Part shown: one piece after another, positions 25,400 to 35,036 of the stretch | How positions within the stretch are numbered: the first letter of the stretch is position 1 | Layout: every line of letters starts with the position of its first letter | NCBI GenBank assembly: GCA_016719635.1 | Contig: JADJYT010000001.1 | Location: 434,001 to 498,000, forward strand | Length of the DNA stretch: 64,000 nt | Direction: 5' to 3' | Origin: Sphingobacteriales bacterium | GTDB lineage: Bacteria; Bacteroidota; Bacteroidia; Chitinophagales; JADIYW01 | Program-made: the position numbers and the translations under genes | The notes under the pieces: model-generated | Told to the model about the DNA's origin: nothing | Seen by the model: only the letters and a program-made list of their open reading frames with translations | Databases searched by the model: none

Positions 25400-26016
25400 A
25401 TGCTTTTATCCATTCAACTTATAAGCTGGCAAACCTGGGCTGTTCCATTGATTGGTGCATTTATTGGATGGATTACCAACTGGTTAGCCATAAAGATGCT
25501 CTTTCATCCAAGAAGACCTGTAAAAATAGCATTCATTACTTTTCATGGAATTTTCCCTAAAAACAAACCGCGAATTGCCGAAAAGCTCGGAACTATTGTT
25601 CAACGGGATTTGATTAATTTTTCAGATATAAAAGAAAGGATGCAGGATCCGGATGCTCTGAATAATTTTAAAGAAGAAATAGCCATCAGAGTAGATAATG
25701 CCATACGGGACAGAATAGAAAAAAGTGCCTTGTTAGATGCTATTGTCCCGGATCAGCTGATACAGAGTGTCCATAAGACGATTGTCACAGAAATTGAAAG
25801 GAACCTCCTAATTTAATTGACACATCCATCACAAAAATTGAACAGAAATTAGATATTCAAAAACTTGTTCAGAACAAATTGGCTAATTTTTCAGACGAAC
25901 GCCTTGAACAATTGCTGTTACACATTACATCCAGGGAATTCCGATTCATCGAAATCATAGGTGCTGTCCTTGGTTTTATTATAGGCATCATACAACTGCT
26001 CATCAGCGCATTGTAG
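25400..26016 (+). CDS. DUF445 family membrane protein (frameshifted)
   Basis: The first part (25400-25816) begins MLLSIQLISWQTWAVPLIGA and shows FIGWITNWLAIKMLFHPRR, the DUF445 signature, with a membrane segment at the start. The frame stops at 25816. From about 25812 another frame continues as PNLIDTSITKIEQKLDIQ and ends in a hydrophobic segment GAVLGFIIGIIQLLI before a stop at 26014-26016. One base lost near 25812 (a C run, CCC to CC) explains it. Repaired, the protein is about 205 residues with membrane segments at both ends. The function of DUF445 proteins is unknown. Confidence 0.78.
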
Positions 26017-26031
26017 TGTTCCAGAATCAGA

Positions 26032-26850
26032 TTATTTTATTATAGTAACCGTTCCTTTTTTGGACAGGTTTTTTCCATTATAGCAGATAAAACTAAGCAC
26101 ATAAACATAGGCATCCGACAATGCCGGCGTACCTTTAAACATTCCATCCCAGCAGTCATTCTCATCCACCGCATCAAACACCTTCTCTCCCCAGCGATTA
26201 AAGACAGACATCTTGTAATTCGAGAGTTTTGGCGGAGACATGATGCCGAAGCAGTCATTTACACCATCTCTGTTAGGCGAAAATGCATTCGGTATATAAA
26301 TGAAATCTTCCGTACACTCGTCAATCAACCGGACTAAAACCGTATCTGAGTTGACGCAATCATTGGTATCTCTAACGGTAACATTATACAGCATTGTCGC
26401 CTTGATGATTGCTGTTGGATTTTGTACACTATTATTACTGACCTGGTCGGATGGAAGCCAGTTAAACGTTAATGATGCAGATCCATTGGCATTCAGCTGA
26501 ACTTCCTGCTCATATTTAGCATCTGCAATATCTGACGTTGCATTGATGACCGGCAATGAATGAACGGTAGCCCTTAAAAAATCAGTTACCTTACAGTTAT
26601 TACCATATGTAATTTCAAATGGTATGTTAGCATTGGATAGATTATTGACCGTATAAACGGAATTGGAATTAGTAGTAACAACACTTCCGTTTGTCCATTT
26701 GACATCGAAGTCAGGATCAGGTGCAGCTATAACCAGTAAGTCAATGGTTTGAGAATCATTTTTACAATAAGCAACAACAGGTTTGACATATGTAACATTA
26801 CTTAAGCTTACAGCAATTGAATCACTGGTGGCGGTTTCGGGGTGGCACAT
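26032..26850 (-). CDS. T9SS type B sorted surface protein, C-terminal fragment
   Basis: This is the C-terminal end of a protein of about 1,980 residues spread over 26032-31980 on the minus strand. It ends in a gliding-motility-associated domain: FIYIPNAFSPNRDGVNDCF, VFNRWGEKVFD, NDCWDGMFKGTP, and GTVTIIK, the T9SS type B sorting signal. The rest (1-170) looks like Ig/PKD-type modules. It overlaps the next fragment because one A of an A-run is lost (+ strand TTTT to TTT near 26833). The protein should be exported by T9SS to the cell surface. Confidence 0.85.
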   Translation of the reverse strand: MCHPETATSDSIAVSLSNVTYVKPVVAYCKNDSQTIDLLVIAAPDPDFDVKWTNGSVVTTNSNSVYTVNNLSNANIPFEITYGNNCKVTDFLRATVHSLPVINATSDIADAKYEQEVQLNANGSASLTFNWLPSDQVSNNSVQNPTAIIKATMLYNVTVRDTNDCVNSDTVLVRLIDECTEDFIYIPNAFSPNRDGVNDCFGIMSPPKLSNYKMSVFNRWGEKVFDAVDENDCWDGMFKGTPALSDAYVYVLSFICYNGKNLSKKGTVTIIK

Positions 26851-29231
26851 GCAGCGTTACTGGTAACAATTACCTCCACCTTGTCATTATTACCCAGATT
26901 AGAGGCAATGAATTGCGAATTGTTTGTTCCAACGGGATTTGAATTCAACATCCATTGAAAACCCGGATTCGAACCGGCATCGACGGGGGTTGCTTTAAAC
27001 GTAACTATATCCCCTGGACATAAATCTGTTTTACTGGCTGTGACAGATACAGAAGGCGTCAAGACATTTGTAACAGTAAGATTTAAAATAACAATACTGT
27101 CACATCCTTGTGAAGTTTGCAACACCACCGTAAAATTTCCGGACTGATTAAATGTTTGCGTGCCAATCCTCACACTATCATCAGAACAAATGGATCTGGT
27201 TATATTGGTGGATTTTGTTGGTTTTACGACTACTGATGACACCGCAGAACCTGTGCATCCATTCGTAGTTCCTGTAACCGTATAGGTTTGTGAAGTGCTT
27301 AGTACAGGTGATGTGACATTCGGTCCGCTACCCAATCCACCTGTCCAGGTATAGGTAGATGCTCCGTTGGCAGTAAGGATGGCGGTTTGTCCGCTGCATA
27401 TGTTTGGGTTATTGACCGTAACCGTCGGATTTGGTTTTATAGTAACACTCGCTGTCACAGTTCCGGTACATCCGTTTGCAGTGCCGGTAACCGTATAAGT
27501 CTGGTTAGATGACAAAGCCGGGGTTATCACAGTCGTACCACTCCCCAACCCGTCTGACCAGGAATAGGTGGTGGCTCCACCGGCTGTAAGTGTTGCCGTC
27601 TGACCATTACATATGCTTGGAGAGTTCACATTTACAACCGGATTGGGTGTTACAGTAACAATAGCGGTTGCAGTTCCCGAACAACCGTTGGAGGTTCCGG
27701 TAACAGTATAGGTTTGTGTACTTGTTAAGACCGGTGTGGTAGCCGGATTGCCGCTTAAGCCTCCTGTCCAATTATAAGCTGAAGCACCATTTGCATTTAA
27801 TATTGCTGTTAAACCACTACAGATTCCCGGGTTATTGACAGTAACAACAGGATTTGGTTTTACAGTAACGATTGAAACAGCCGTCCCCGTACATCCGCCT
27901 GTTGTTCCTGTAACCGTATAGGTTTGATTTCCGGTTAATGCAGGTGTTGTGACACTTACCCCGCTACCAAGACCTCCTGTCCAGGTATAGGTTGTTGCCC
28001 CGCTTGCTGTGAGTGCTGCAGATTGTCCGCTGCAAACTGCCGGACTATTAACGTTAATTACAGGATTTGGTATTATAGTTACTGTTGCAGTCGCAGAACC
28101 TGTACAGCCAGACGTAGTGCCGGTAACCGTGTAGGTGGTGGTTGTGTTCAATGTGGGAGTTGTTACAGGATTACCACTTAATCCACCTGACCAGGTATAG
28201 GAAGTACCACCGCTGACAGTCAGCACAGCTGTTTGTCCATCACAGATAGACGGGTTATTGACAGCAATTAACAGATTAGAATTAACATTTACTGTAGCCA
28301 CAGCAGTTCCTGTACAACCATTTGTCGTACCTGTTACGGTATAGGTTTGAGTACTGGTCAATGCCGGTGTAGAAGCGGGGTTACCGCTTAATCCGCCGGT
28401 CCAGGTGTAAGTGGCGGCTCCGTTGGCGGATAGTGTGGCTGTTTGGTTATTACAAACAGTTGGGCTATTCACTGTCACCGTTGGATTTGGTTTTACGGTT
28501 ACAGCTGCTGCAGCGGTTCCTGTACATCCATTCGTTGTGCCGGTGACGGTATAAGTAGTGGTGGTGCTCAATGCAGGTGTAGTTACAGGATTGCCGCTCA
28601 AACCGCCCGTCCAGCTGTAAGTTGCTGCACCATTGGCAATTAATGTAGCTGTTTGGCCGCTGCAAATGGATGGACTGTTCACCGTTATCGTTGGGTTGGG
28701 TTTTACGGTTACAGTAGCTACAGCGGTTCCTGTACATCCGTTCGTTGTACCCGTGACGGTATAAGTGGCAGTAGTGTTCAATGCAGGTGTTAGAGGTGAG
28801 TTACCACTCAATCCTCCCGTCCAGCTATAGGTTGTGGCGCCATTTGCAGTTAGAGCAGCTGTCTGACCATCACAGATACTCGGGCTATTCACCGTAACCG
28901 TTGGATTCGATTTTATGGTAACAGTAGCAACAGCAGTTCCGGTACATCCATTCGTAGTACCAGTAACCGTATAAGTGGTTGTAGAATTCAATGCAGGTGT
29001 CGTAGCGGGGTTACCGCTCAATCCACCTGTCCAGCTATAAGTTGTGGCACCATTGGCTGTCAATGTAGCTGTTTGGCCGCTGCAAATGGATGGGCTATTC
29101 ACTGTTACCGTAGGATTTGGTTTTACGGTTACAGCTGCTGCTGCGGTTCCTGTACATCCATTCGTTGTGCCGGTGACGGTATAAGTAGTGGTGGTACTCA
29201 ATGCAGGTGTAGTTACAGGATTGCCGCTCAA
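26808..29231 (-). CDS. Surface protein, Ig-like repeat fragment (10 repeats)
   Basis: This open frame holds about ten Ig-like repeats of 70 residues (consensus: NPTVTVNSPSICSGQTATLT then ANGATTYSWTGGLSGNP, TPALSTTTTYTVTGTTNGCT and GTAVATVTVKP), then a spacer with ITRSICSDDSVRIGTQTFNQ and a further Ig-like module before the C-terminal fragment. Later repeats are more diverged than the first ones, with variants such as GGLGSG. It has no true start: the first residues are a frame-broken repeat. Each repeat has two Cys. The protein is part of the 26032-31980 gene. Confidence 0.8.
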   Translation of the reverse strand: MSGNPVTTPALSTTTTYTVTGTTNGCTGTAAAAVTVKPNPTVTVNSPSICSGQTATLTANGATTYSWTGGLSGNPATTPALNSTTTYTVTGTTNGCTGTAVATVTIKSNPTVTVNSPSICDGQTAALTANGATTYSWTGGLSGNSPLTPALNTTATYTVTGTTNGCTGTAVATVTVKPNPTITVNSPSICSGQTATLIANGAATYSWTGGLSGNPVTTPALSTTTTYTVTGTTNGCTGTAAAAVTVKPNPTVTVNSPTVCNNQTATLSANGAATYTWTGGLSGNPASTPALTSTQTYTVTGTTNGCTGTAVATVNVNSNLLIAVNNPSICDGQTAVLTVSGGTSYTWSGGLSGNPVTTPTLNTTTTYTVTGTTSGCTGSATATVTIIPNPVINVNSPAVCSGQSAALTASGATTYTWTGGLGSGVSVTTPALTGNQTYTVTGTTGGCTGTAVSIVTVKPNPVVTVNNPGICSGLTAILNANGASAYNWTGGLSGNPATTPVLTSTQTYTVTGTSNGCSGTATAIVTVTPNPVVNVNSPSICNGQTATLTAGGATTYSWSDGLGSGTTVITPALSSNQTYTVTGTANGCTGTVTASVTIKPNPTVTVNNPNICSGQTAILTANGASTYTWTGGLGSGPNVTSPVLSTSQTYTVTGTTNGCTGSAVSSVVVKPTKSTNITRSICSDDSVRIGTQTFNQSGNFTVVLQTSQGCDSIVILNLTVTNVLTPSVSVTASKTDLCPGDIVTFKATPVDAGSNPGFQWMLNSNPVGTNNSQFIASNLGNNDKVEVIVTSNAACATPKPPPVIQLL

Positions 29232-29312
29232 ACCGCCCGTCCAGCTGTAAGTTGTGGCACCATTGGCAGTTAATGTAGCTGTTTGGCCTGCAAATGGATG
29301 GACTGTTCACCG

Positions 29313-29573
29313 TTACCGTTGGTTGGGTTTTACGGTTACAGTAGCTACAGCGGTTCCTGTACATCCGTTCGTAGTACCCGTGACGGTATAAGTGGCAGTA
29401 GTGTTCAATGCAGGTGTTACAGGTGAGTTACCACTCAATCCTCCCGTCCAGCTATAGGTTGTGGCGCCATTTGCAGTTAGAGCAGCTGTCTGACCATCAC
29501 AGATACTCGGGCTATTCACCGTAACCGTTGGATTCGATTTATGGTAACAGTAGCAACAGCAGTTCCGGTACAT
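29313..29573 (-). CDS. Surface protein, single-repeat fragment
   Basis: This 86-residue open frame is one Ig-like repeat (NPTVTVNSPSICDGQTAALT then NSPVTPALNTTATYTV) cut off by a missing G near 29322 and a missing T near 29537. It is not a separate gene. Confidence 0.5.
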   Translation of the reverse strand: MYRNCCCYCYHKSNPTVTVNSPSICDGQTAALTANGATTYSWTGGLSGNSPVTPALNTTATYTVTGTTNGCTGTAVATVTVKPNQR

Positions 29574-29710
29574 CCATTCGTAGTACCAGTAACCGTATAA
29601 GTGGTTGTAGAATTCAATGCAGTTGTCGTAGCGGGGTTACCGCTCAATCCACCTGTCCAGCTATAAGTTGTGGCACCATTGGCTGTCAATGTAGCTGTTT
29701 GGCCACGCAA
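29516..29710 (-). CDS. Surface protein, single-repeat fragment
   Basis: This 64-residue open frame is one Ig-like repeat, missing its start because a base is lost near 29703 (GCCGCTGC became GCCACGC) and its end because of the missing T near 29537. It belongs to the 26032-31980 gene. Confidence 0.5.
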   Translation of the reverse strand: MRGQTATLTANGATTYSWTGGLSGNPATTTALNSTTTYTVTGTTNGCTGTAVATVTINRIQRLR

Positions 29711-31980
29711 ATGGATGGGCTATTCACTGTTACCGTAGGATTTGGTTTTACGGTTACAGCTGCTGCAGCGGTTCCTGTACATCCATTCGTTGTGCCGGTG
29801 ACGGTATAAGTAGTGGTGGTACTCAATGCAGGTGTAGTTACAGGATTGCCGCTCAAACCGCCCGTCCAGCTGTAAGTTGTGGCACCATTGGCAGTTAATG
29901 TAGCTGTTTGGCCGCTGCAAATGGATGGACTGTTCACCGTTACCGTTGGGTTGGGTTTTACGGTTACAGTAGCTACAGCGGTTCCTGTACATCCGTTCGT
30001 TGTACCCGTGACGGTATAAGTGGCAGTAGTGTTCAATGCAGGTGTTACAGGTGAGTTACCACTCAATCCACCTGTCCAGCTATAGGTTGTGGCGCCATTT
30101 GCAGTTAGTGCAGCTGTCTGACCATCACAGATACTCGGGCTATTCACCGTAACCGTTGGATTTGGCTTTATGGTAATGGCAACAGGATTACTGGTCATAG
30201 GATTATTTGAGACACATGTTAAACTGCTGGTGAGTTTAACTGTCACAACATCCCCGGATACAAAAGTGGTACTGGAATACGTATTGTTATTGAAACCAAC
30301 CGGATTCCCATTCAAATACCATTGGTAAGCAGGTGTGGCTCCTCCATTGGTTGGATTTGCAGTAAGCGTTAACGACTGAGCAGTACAAATGGGTGAATTG
30401 CCAGTAATCGATACATCCACCGGCGATGGTGTCGTAACTATCATAGCAATGATATTACTCTGGGCTGTACTCGGAACCGCACAAGTAGAACTGCTTGTCA
30501 ACTGAACTTTAACCTGATCATTATTATTGAGCGTAGAAGTTGTAAACGTATTGCTGTTGCCACCGACAGGATTATTATTTACATACCATTGATAGGCAGG
30601 TGTAGCACCACCATTAGTGGGAGTTGCAGTGAAGGTTACGGAAGTAGCCGGACAAATATTATTTTGTGATACACCAATACTGACAGTTGGAGGCTGTATT
30701 GCAACAACGATAGCTCTCGTAGATGTAATAAGACATCCCTGATTGCTTTTAACGGTAAGGGAAATGGTTTTGGTTCCGTTTGTGGTATATGTAACAGGAG
30801 GAGGGTTTTGACCTGAAAAAGTTGCAGGACTGGCGCCAGCACCAAAGTTCCAGGTCCATTGAACAAGCGTTCCTGCCGGCGGCGGAGTGGAAGCATCCGA
30901 AAAGGTAATTGGTTCATTTATACAAATGGAGTCATTTCCATCACTATCATTAAATATCGCAGTGGGGCCTTGTATTTCTGCTGTGCCTCCAAAGGAGATA
31001 TTGAATCCGTTCCCCGTAGAGGTGAAATTATTAATTCCCAATGCATACGTTTCACCCGCAACCACTGTCAGCTGTTTTAAAAAATTATCCTGACCGGCAG
31101 TACAGCCTCCGTCTTCAGAAACATCCGTAGCGGTTGTATTCAACCCGGTTGTCCAGTTCGGTGGACATTGAGAAGCCTCACATCGTTGTACGGTTTTGCC
31201 ACTACAGTTACCAATTCCGTTTGGTAATTTATACACCACAAAATCCAAATCATCATCCGGGTTGGATGGATTCAGTACAAATGTAAACGTACCGGATGTC
31301 TTAAAGGTAAATACATACCAGGCAGAGTTGGTTTCCACATTAAACGGATTAATAATAGGATCGTATCCCATACAAGCCGCACTATTCATTTCTGCAGCAT
31401 TGGCGCCAGCACCGCTGACGGCAGGAACAGCAAATGCACTTTTATCACACAATACTACTGCCGAATTGCAGTCACTCGTAGGAGAAGGTACCGGATTATA
31501 ATTGTTCACACAATACTGGAAAGTACCCGTATTGGCATTTATACCATCCACCCGTATAAAATAAGTTACACCAACGGTTAATCCTGCTTTGTAAATCTGA
31601 ATAATATTTTGCCCGGCGGGCGCTGATCCGCATACCAATTCATTTAAAGTGCCTCCACAGGTACCGTTGTATAATGTTACCTGCGGCCTTACCAGGGTGC
31701 CTCCAACCGGGCTGCCCTGATTTCCGTTTATGATGATGGTAATATCAGAAGCAATAGCAACGAACTTATACCAGACATCTGTAACGGCACCGCCACCCCA
31801 ACAGGTAGCAGCTCCATAACCGCCAGTTGTCGAAACATCATCTGTTGCACCCACCGTTGTACCGGCGGCTGTACCGGAGCAGTAGTTACTGACATTACTG
31901 ATTAAGAAGGCATTCGGGCAGGCATCATTGGCAGGTTGTGCTAAAATAGTAAGAACCCCTATCAGCAGGGGCAGAAGCAT
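29686..31980 (-). CDS. T9SS type B surface protein, N-terminal fragment
   Basis: This is the start of the giant protein. It opens with a signal peptide MLLPLLIGVLTILAQPANDA. Then follow an N-terminal globular part of about 200 residues with DVWYKFVA-like strands (PPC-type pattern), a second similar module with AWYVFTFKTSGTF, a PKD domain (LVQWTWNFGAGASP), two Ig-like modules with PAYQWYVNN and PAYQWYLNG, and the first two-plus 70-residue repeats. The frame is lost in the third repeat at about 29704. It is probably a cell-surface adhesin or matrix protein; that role is inferred from domain type. Confidence 0.85.
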   Translation of the reverse strand: MLLPLLIGVLTILAQPANDACPNAFLISNVSNYCSGTAAGTTVGATDDVSTTGGYGAATCWGGGAVTDVWYKFVAIASDITIIINGNQGSPVGGTLVRPQVTLYNGTCGGTLNELVCGSAPAGQNIIQIYKAGLTVGVTYFIRVDGINANTGTFQYCVNNYNPVPSPTSDCNSAVVLCDKSAFAVPAVSGAGANAAEMNSAACMGYDPIINPFNVETNSAWYVFTFKTSGTFTFVLNPSNPDDDLDFVVYKLPNGIGNCSGKTVQRCEASQCPPNWTTGLNTTATDVSEDGGCTAGQDNFLKQLTVVAGETYALGINNFTSTGNGFNISFGGTAEIQGPTAIFNDSDGNDSICINEPITFSDASTPPPAGTLVQWTWNFGAGASPATFSGQNPPPVTYTTNGTKTISLTVKSNQGCLITSTRAIVVAIQPPTVSIGVSQNNICPATSVTFTATPTNGGATPAYQWYVNNNPVGGNSNTFTTSTLNNNDQVKVQLTSSSTCAVPSTAQSNIIAMIVTTPSPVDVSITGNSPICTAQSLTLTANPTNGGATPAYQWYLNGNPVGFNNNTYSSTTFVSGDVVTVKLTSSLTCVSNNPMTSNPVAITIKPNPTVTVNSPSICDGQTAALTANGATTYSWTGGLSGNSPVTPALNTTATYTVTGTTNGCTGTAVATVTVKPNPTVTVNSPSICSGQTATLTANGATTYSWTGGLSGNPVTTPALSTTTTYTVTGTTNGCTGTAAAAVTVKPNPTVTVNSPSICVAKQLH

Positions 31981-32077
31981 GGTAATTTTTTTTCATATAA
32001 AATGTGATATACTAATTTACTAAAAAATCAAAACTATACCAGTAATTGAAGCTAAAAAGTAAAGATTGTGGAATTAA

Positions 32078-33661
32078 TTATTCGGTTAGTGCAAAAATTT
32101 CATCTATTATTGCCCATGGGGTAGGTTCAAAGGCGGTAATAATGCCATCCACATTCAATTCTGCTAACCTTTTAGAAGTGGTATTTCCAATGGAAATGAC
32201 GATCTGATCAGCTTTTTTTTCAAAATGAGAAAAGTAAGCCTGAGCGCTCATGGGGCTGGTAAAAACCAATATAGCTTCATCCCGTGCTTCCGTTATGCCT
32301 ACAGGTTGATTTTCATAAATCACCAACGTCTCAATATCAGTATTCTTTGTCAGATTTTTCTGAATGCTTTGCATGGATCTTTTAGCCTGCGGAAATATAA
32401 TTTTGCCATAAGCAATCTCGTCAAAATCCTTTGCTATCTGAGACAGATCGCTGCCGGAACCAATAAAATCGACTGCATATCCCAATTCAAAAACCACTTG
32501 TGCGGTACCCTGATTAATTGCTGCCAGTTTTATATTTTTCAGCTTATCGCTATTCACTTTTTCAAAGAAAAATTTCACTCCATTTTTACTGCTGAAAAAA
32601 ATCCAGTCTGCGTCTGTCGGAAAATCGAATCCGATGGGCGTAAATTCTATGAAAGATCTATTATCCACTGGATACTGATGTGCTTCCAGAACACGTTTCA
32701 GGTAATCATTTTCTTTCAATTCGGAAGAAATAAAGACAGATTTCGTTTTGTTATTTTTCAATCCGGAAACTATAGCCGCCGAATAGTTTTGACCATCCGC
32801 CGGGATAACCTTATGCAAACGTTTCGGAATGCTGTTCCAGGAGGCTGCCTGTGAAACCCAGACATCCAGCACATTATTATTCCTTTCCGCAAACACACCT
32901 AAAGGCATCTGGCAGCCGCCTTCAAAATCATGCAGCAACCTGCGTTCAATATTTGTAAGCAAAGCACTTTCCTCATCATTTAAGAGCATACATACCTGTT
33001 GCATATCCGCATCCATCTCCCTGATTTGAAAGGCCAGTACACCTTGTGCGGGTGCGGGGATAAACATAGGTGCCTTTAAACAGACCTTTTCAAATTCTTC
33101 CAGGTCTATGTTCAATCGCTCCAGTCCCGCTGATGCCAGGACAATGGCGTCGTATTCATTCTCTTTCAGTTTATTTACACGCGTAGGCACATTACCCCTC
33201 AAATCCATTACTTCGATATCAGGCCGCAATGCAAGCAACTGGGCCTTACGCCTTGCAGATGACGTGCCTATTTTTGCCAGTGATTTTAATTTTAAAATCT
33301 TTGTTTCGTCTTTCGAATCTTTACAAATCAGCAGAATATCAAAAGGATTGGCTCTCTTTGAGTAGGCAGCTATGGTTAAGCCTTCGGGAAACTCGGTTGG
33401 TAAATCCTTGCAGGAATGTACGGCTAAATCAATCTCACCGGCCAATAAGGCATCTTCCAGTTCTTTGGTAAAGAAACCTTTGCCTTCGATTTTATCAAAG
33501 CCCAGATTCCATTGCTGTGTGGCATCTCCTTTTGTTTTTATTATCTTTAACTCCACCAGATACCCGTTTGATTCTAAAACGGTTTTGGTAAAATTGGCCT
33601 GCCACAGTGCCAGCTCACTGCCGCGTGTTCCGATAATAAGTGGTGATGATTTACCTTTCAT
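32078..33661 (-). CDS. hemC: Fused porphobilinogen deaminase/uroporphyrinogen-III synthase (HemCD)
   Basis: The 527-residue protein joins two heme enzymes. Residues about 1-300 are hydroxymethylbilane synthase: IIGTRGSELALWQA, GFFTKELEDALLAG, DLAVHSCKDLPT, and the cofactor-bearing Cys in FEGGCQMPLGVF. Residues about 305-527 fit uroporphyrinogen-III synthase: FSSKNGVKFFFEKV, KLAAINQGTAQV, and VFTSPMSAQAYF. Together they turn porphobilinogen into uroporphyrinogen III. HemC alone is about 310 residues and HemD about 240, so the length supports a true fusion. It follows hemA by 37 bases. Confidence 0.9.
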   Translation of the reverse strand: MKGKSSPLIIGTRGSELALWQANFTKTVLESNGYLVELKIIKTKGDATQQWNLGFDKIEGKGFFTKELEDALLAGEIDLAVHSCKDLPTEFPEGLTIAAYSKRANPFDILLICKDSKDETKILKLKSLAKIGTSSARRKAQLLALRPDIEVMDLRGNVPTRVNKLKENEYDAIVLASAGLERLNIDLEEFEKVCLKAPMFIPAPAQGVLAFQIREMDADMQQVCMLLNDEESALLTNIERRLLHDFEGGCQMPLGVFAERNNNVLDVWVSQAASWNSIPKRLHKVIPADGQNYSAAIVSGLKNNKTKSVFISSELKENDYLKRVLEAHQYPVDNRSFIEFTPIGFDFPTDADWIFFSSKNGVKFFFEKVNSDKLKNIKLAAINQGTAQVVFELGYAVDFIGSGSDLSQIAKDFDEIAYGKIIFPQAKRSMQSIQKNLTKNTDIETLVIYENQPVGITEARDEAILVFTSPMSAQAYFSHFEKKADQIVISIGNTTSKRLAELNVDGIITAFEPTPWAIIDEIFALTE

Positions 33662-33698
33662 AAAACAGTTTGCAGCTGCAATTATACAAACATATTAT

Positions 33699-34946
33699 TT
33701 AAGGTCTGAATTTTTTATTCAGCAACGATTTTTTAGAGGCTTTAAAAGGCAGGGCGATGTATTTTTCCTCCATATATGCCATTACTTTTTGCAATATTTC
33801 CTTTGAGTCCGCATCCAGTCTATCTATATCTTTTTTGAATGCGAGATTCAGGGCTCTGTCCTTAATTGTCTTAACTTCATTCGGAATATCCGCCAATGCC
33901 AGTTCCAGCCTTCTTTCTTTGTGCAACTCCCTGAAGGTGATGATAAATTCTTCGAGCATCGCTTCCGCCTTGTACAACTCCCCCTTTCTGAACTGCATAT
34001 TCTCTTTCGCTTTTTTCTCCAGGGAACCCACATCGATATAATCGACATTCTTCATTCCTATGATTTCCTCTTCCACATCCTGCGGAACGGCCAAGTCCAA
34101 AATGGTCACTTTCCTGTTCGCTGGAATTATCTTATCAAAGATATCTTTTGTCAAAACCGGGAAATTAGCGCCGGTACACGTCAGAATGATGTCAGCATCT
34201 TCATCATGCTGCACCAGTTTTTCCAGAGGAAAGGCATGTCCGTTCTTGAATCGGGAAGCCAGCTCTTCCGCCTTGCTCAGTGTTCGATTATAAACGATTA
34301 CATTTTCGATGCCGTTTTTCACCAATAGATTGGCCATCAGGTTATTGGTTTGTCCGGCGCCAATAATCAGCATCCTGGAATATTTAAAAAAATTCCTGTC
34401 AAATAAACTTCTAAATGCCAATGACACAACTGAAACCGGTTTTTCACCGATTCTGGTATCACAATGAATTTTTTTAGCGAATACGATTGCCTGCTGGTAA
34501 GCCAGCCGGATTTCATCACCGCACAAACTGTTCTTTTTACTATTCATGTAGGCATTCTTGATTTGCCCCAATATTTCACGTTCGCCGATAACCAATGAGT
34601 CCAAAGATGCCGCCACACCCATAAAATGCCGGATAGCGTCCTCCCCTTCGAAAACAAGCGCTTTCGTCAGATGAAGATTCAGCAATTCCTTATTGAAATG
34701 CGGATTGATAAACAGAAATAAATCTTTCAGAAATTTCGTATCAATTTTCTTATCGTTCGTAAAGAGAAAAGTAACGCGGTTGCAGGTATTGAGATACAAC
34801 AATTCGTCTATAGCAAAATTTTCTTTTAACTCTTTCAACCGATTAGAAGGAAAGCCTGAAGTATCTTCATCTGTCAGCAGATAATCTTTGAGCCTGTTGA
34901 CTTTGGCTGTTTTATGAGTAATAGTTACTACTTTGTAACGTTGCAC
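33699..34946 (-). CDS. hemA: Glutamyl-tRNA reductase
   Basis: The 415-residue enzyme reduces glutamyl-tRNA to glutamate-1-semialdehyde, the first step of the C5 heme pathway. Marks are the catalytic Cys in YLNTCNRVTFLF (about residue 55), SLVIGEREILGQIKNAY, the Rossmann region MLIIGAGQTNNLMANLL and ILDLAVPQDVEEEI. It is the first gene of the hemA-hemCD operon. I see no clear promoter or heme-responsive site in the 90-base gap upstream. Confidence 0.93.
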   Translation of the reverse strand: MQRYKVVTITHKTAKVNRLKDYLLTDEDTSGFPSNRLKELKENFAIDELLYLNTCNRVTFLFTNDKKIDTKFLKDLFLFINPHFNKELLNLHLTKALVFEGEDAIRHFMGVAASLDSLVIGEREILGQIKNAYMNSKKNSLCGDEIRLAYQQAIVFAKKIHCDTRIGEKPVSVVSLAFRSLFDRNFFKYSRMLIIGAGQTNNLMANLLVKNGIENVIVYNRTLSKAEELASRFKNGHAFPLEKLVQHDEDADIILTCTGANFPVLTKDIFDKIIPANRKVTILDLAVPQDVEEEIIGMKNVDYIDVGSLEKKAKENMQFRKGELYKAEAMLEEFIITFRELHKERRLELALADIPNEVKTIKDRALNLAFKKDIDRLDADSKEILQKVMAYMEEKYIALPFKASKKSLLNKKFRP

Positions 34947-35036
34947 TTGCTTTTATTTTCCTTTTACAAATATGGCAATATAATGGTTAATAAAAAAATG
35001 ATTTAAATCATGTTTGATTATCTAACAATAATATAA

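Larger units (their letters stand above)
27219..30162 (-). repeat. Array of 14 Ig-like repeats, 210 bp each
   Basis: Counting the translated repeats over all frame fragments gives 14 units. Three have one extra codon. Five bases are missing in broken copies, which predicts 14 x 210 + 9 - 5 = 2,944 bp; the span is exactly that. The N-terminal (high-coordinate) repeats follow an A-B-C-A-B-C-A-B pattern, so a 630-bp higher-order unit recurs, e.g. the same text starts at 28521 and 29151. Confidence 0.9.

Noticed and set aside
28443..29809. Plus-strand frames over the repeat array with Cys- and Ser-rich text
   Set aside because: They are shadows of the minus-strand Ig repeats; the periodicity comes from the repeats themselves.
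27219..30162. CRISPR-like or satellite repeat array
   Set aside because: The 210-bp units encode Ig-like domains in frame with signal peptide and T9SS tail, and have no spacers.
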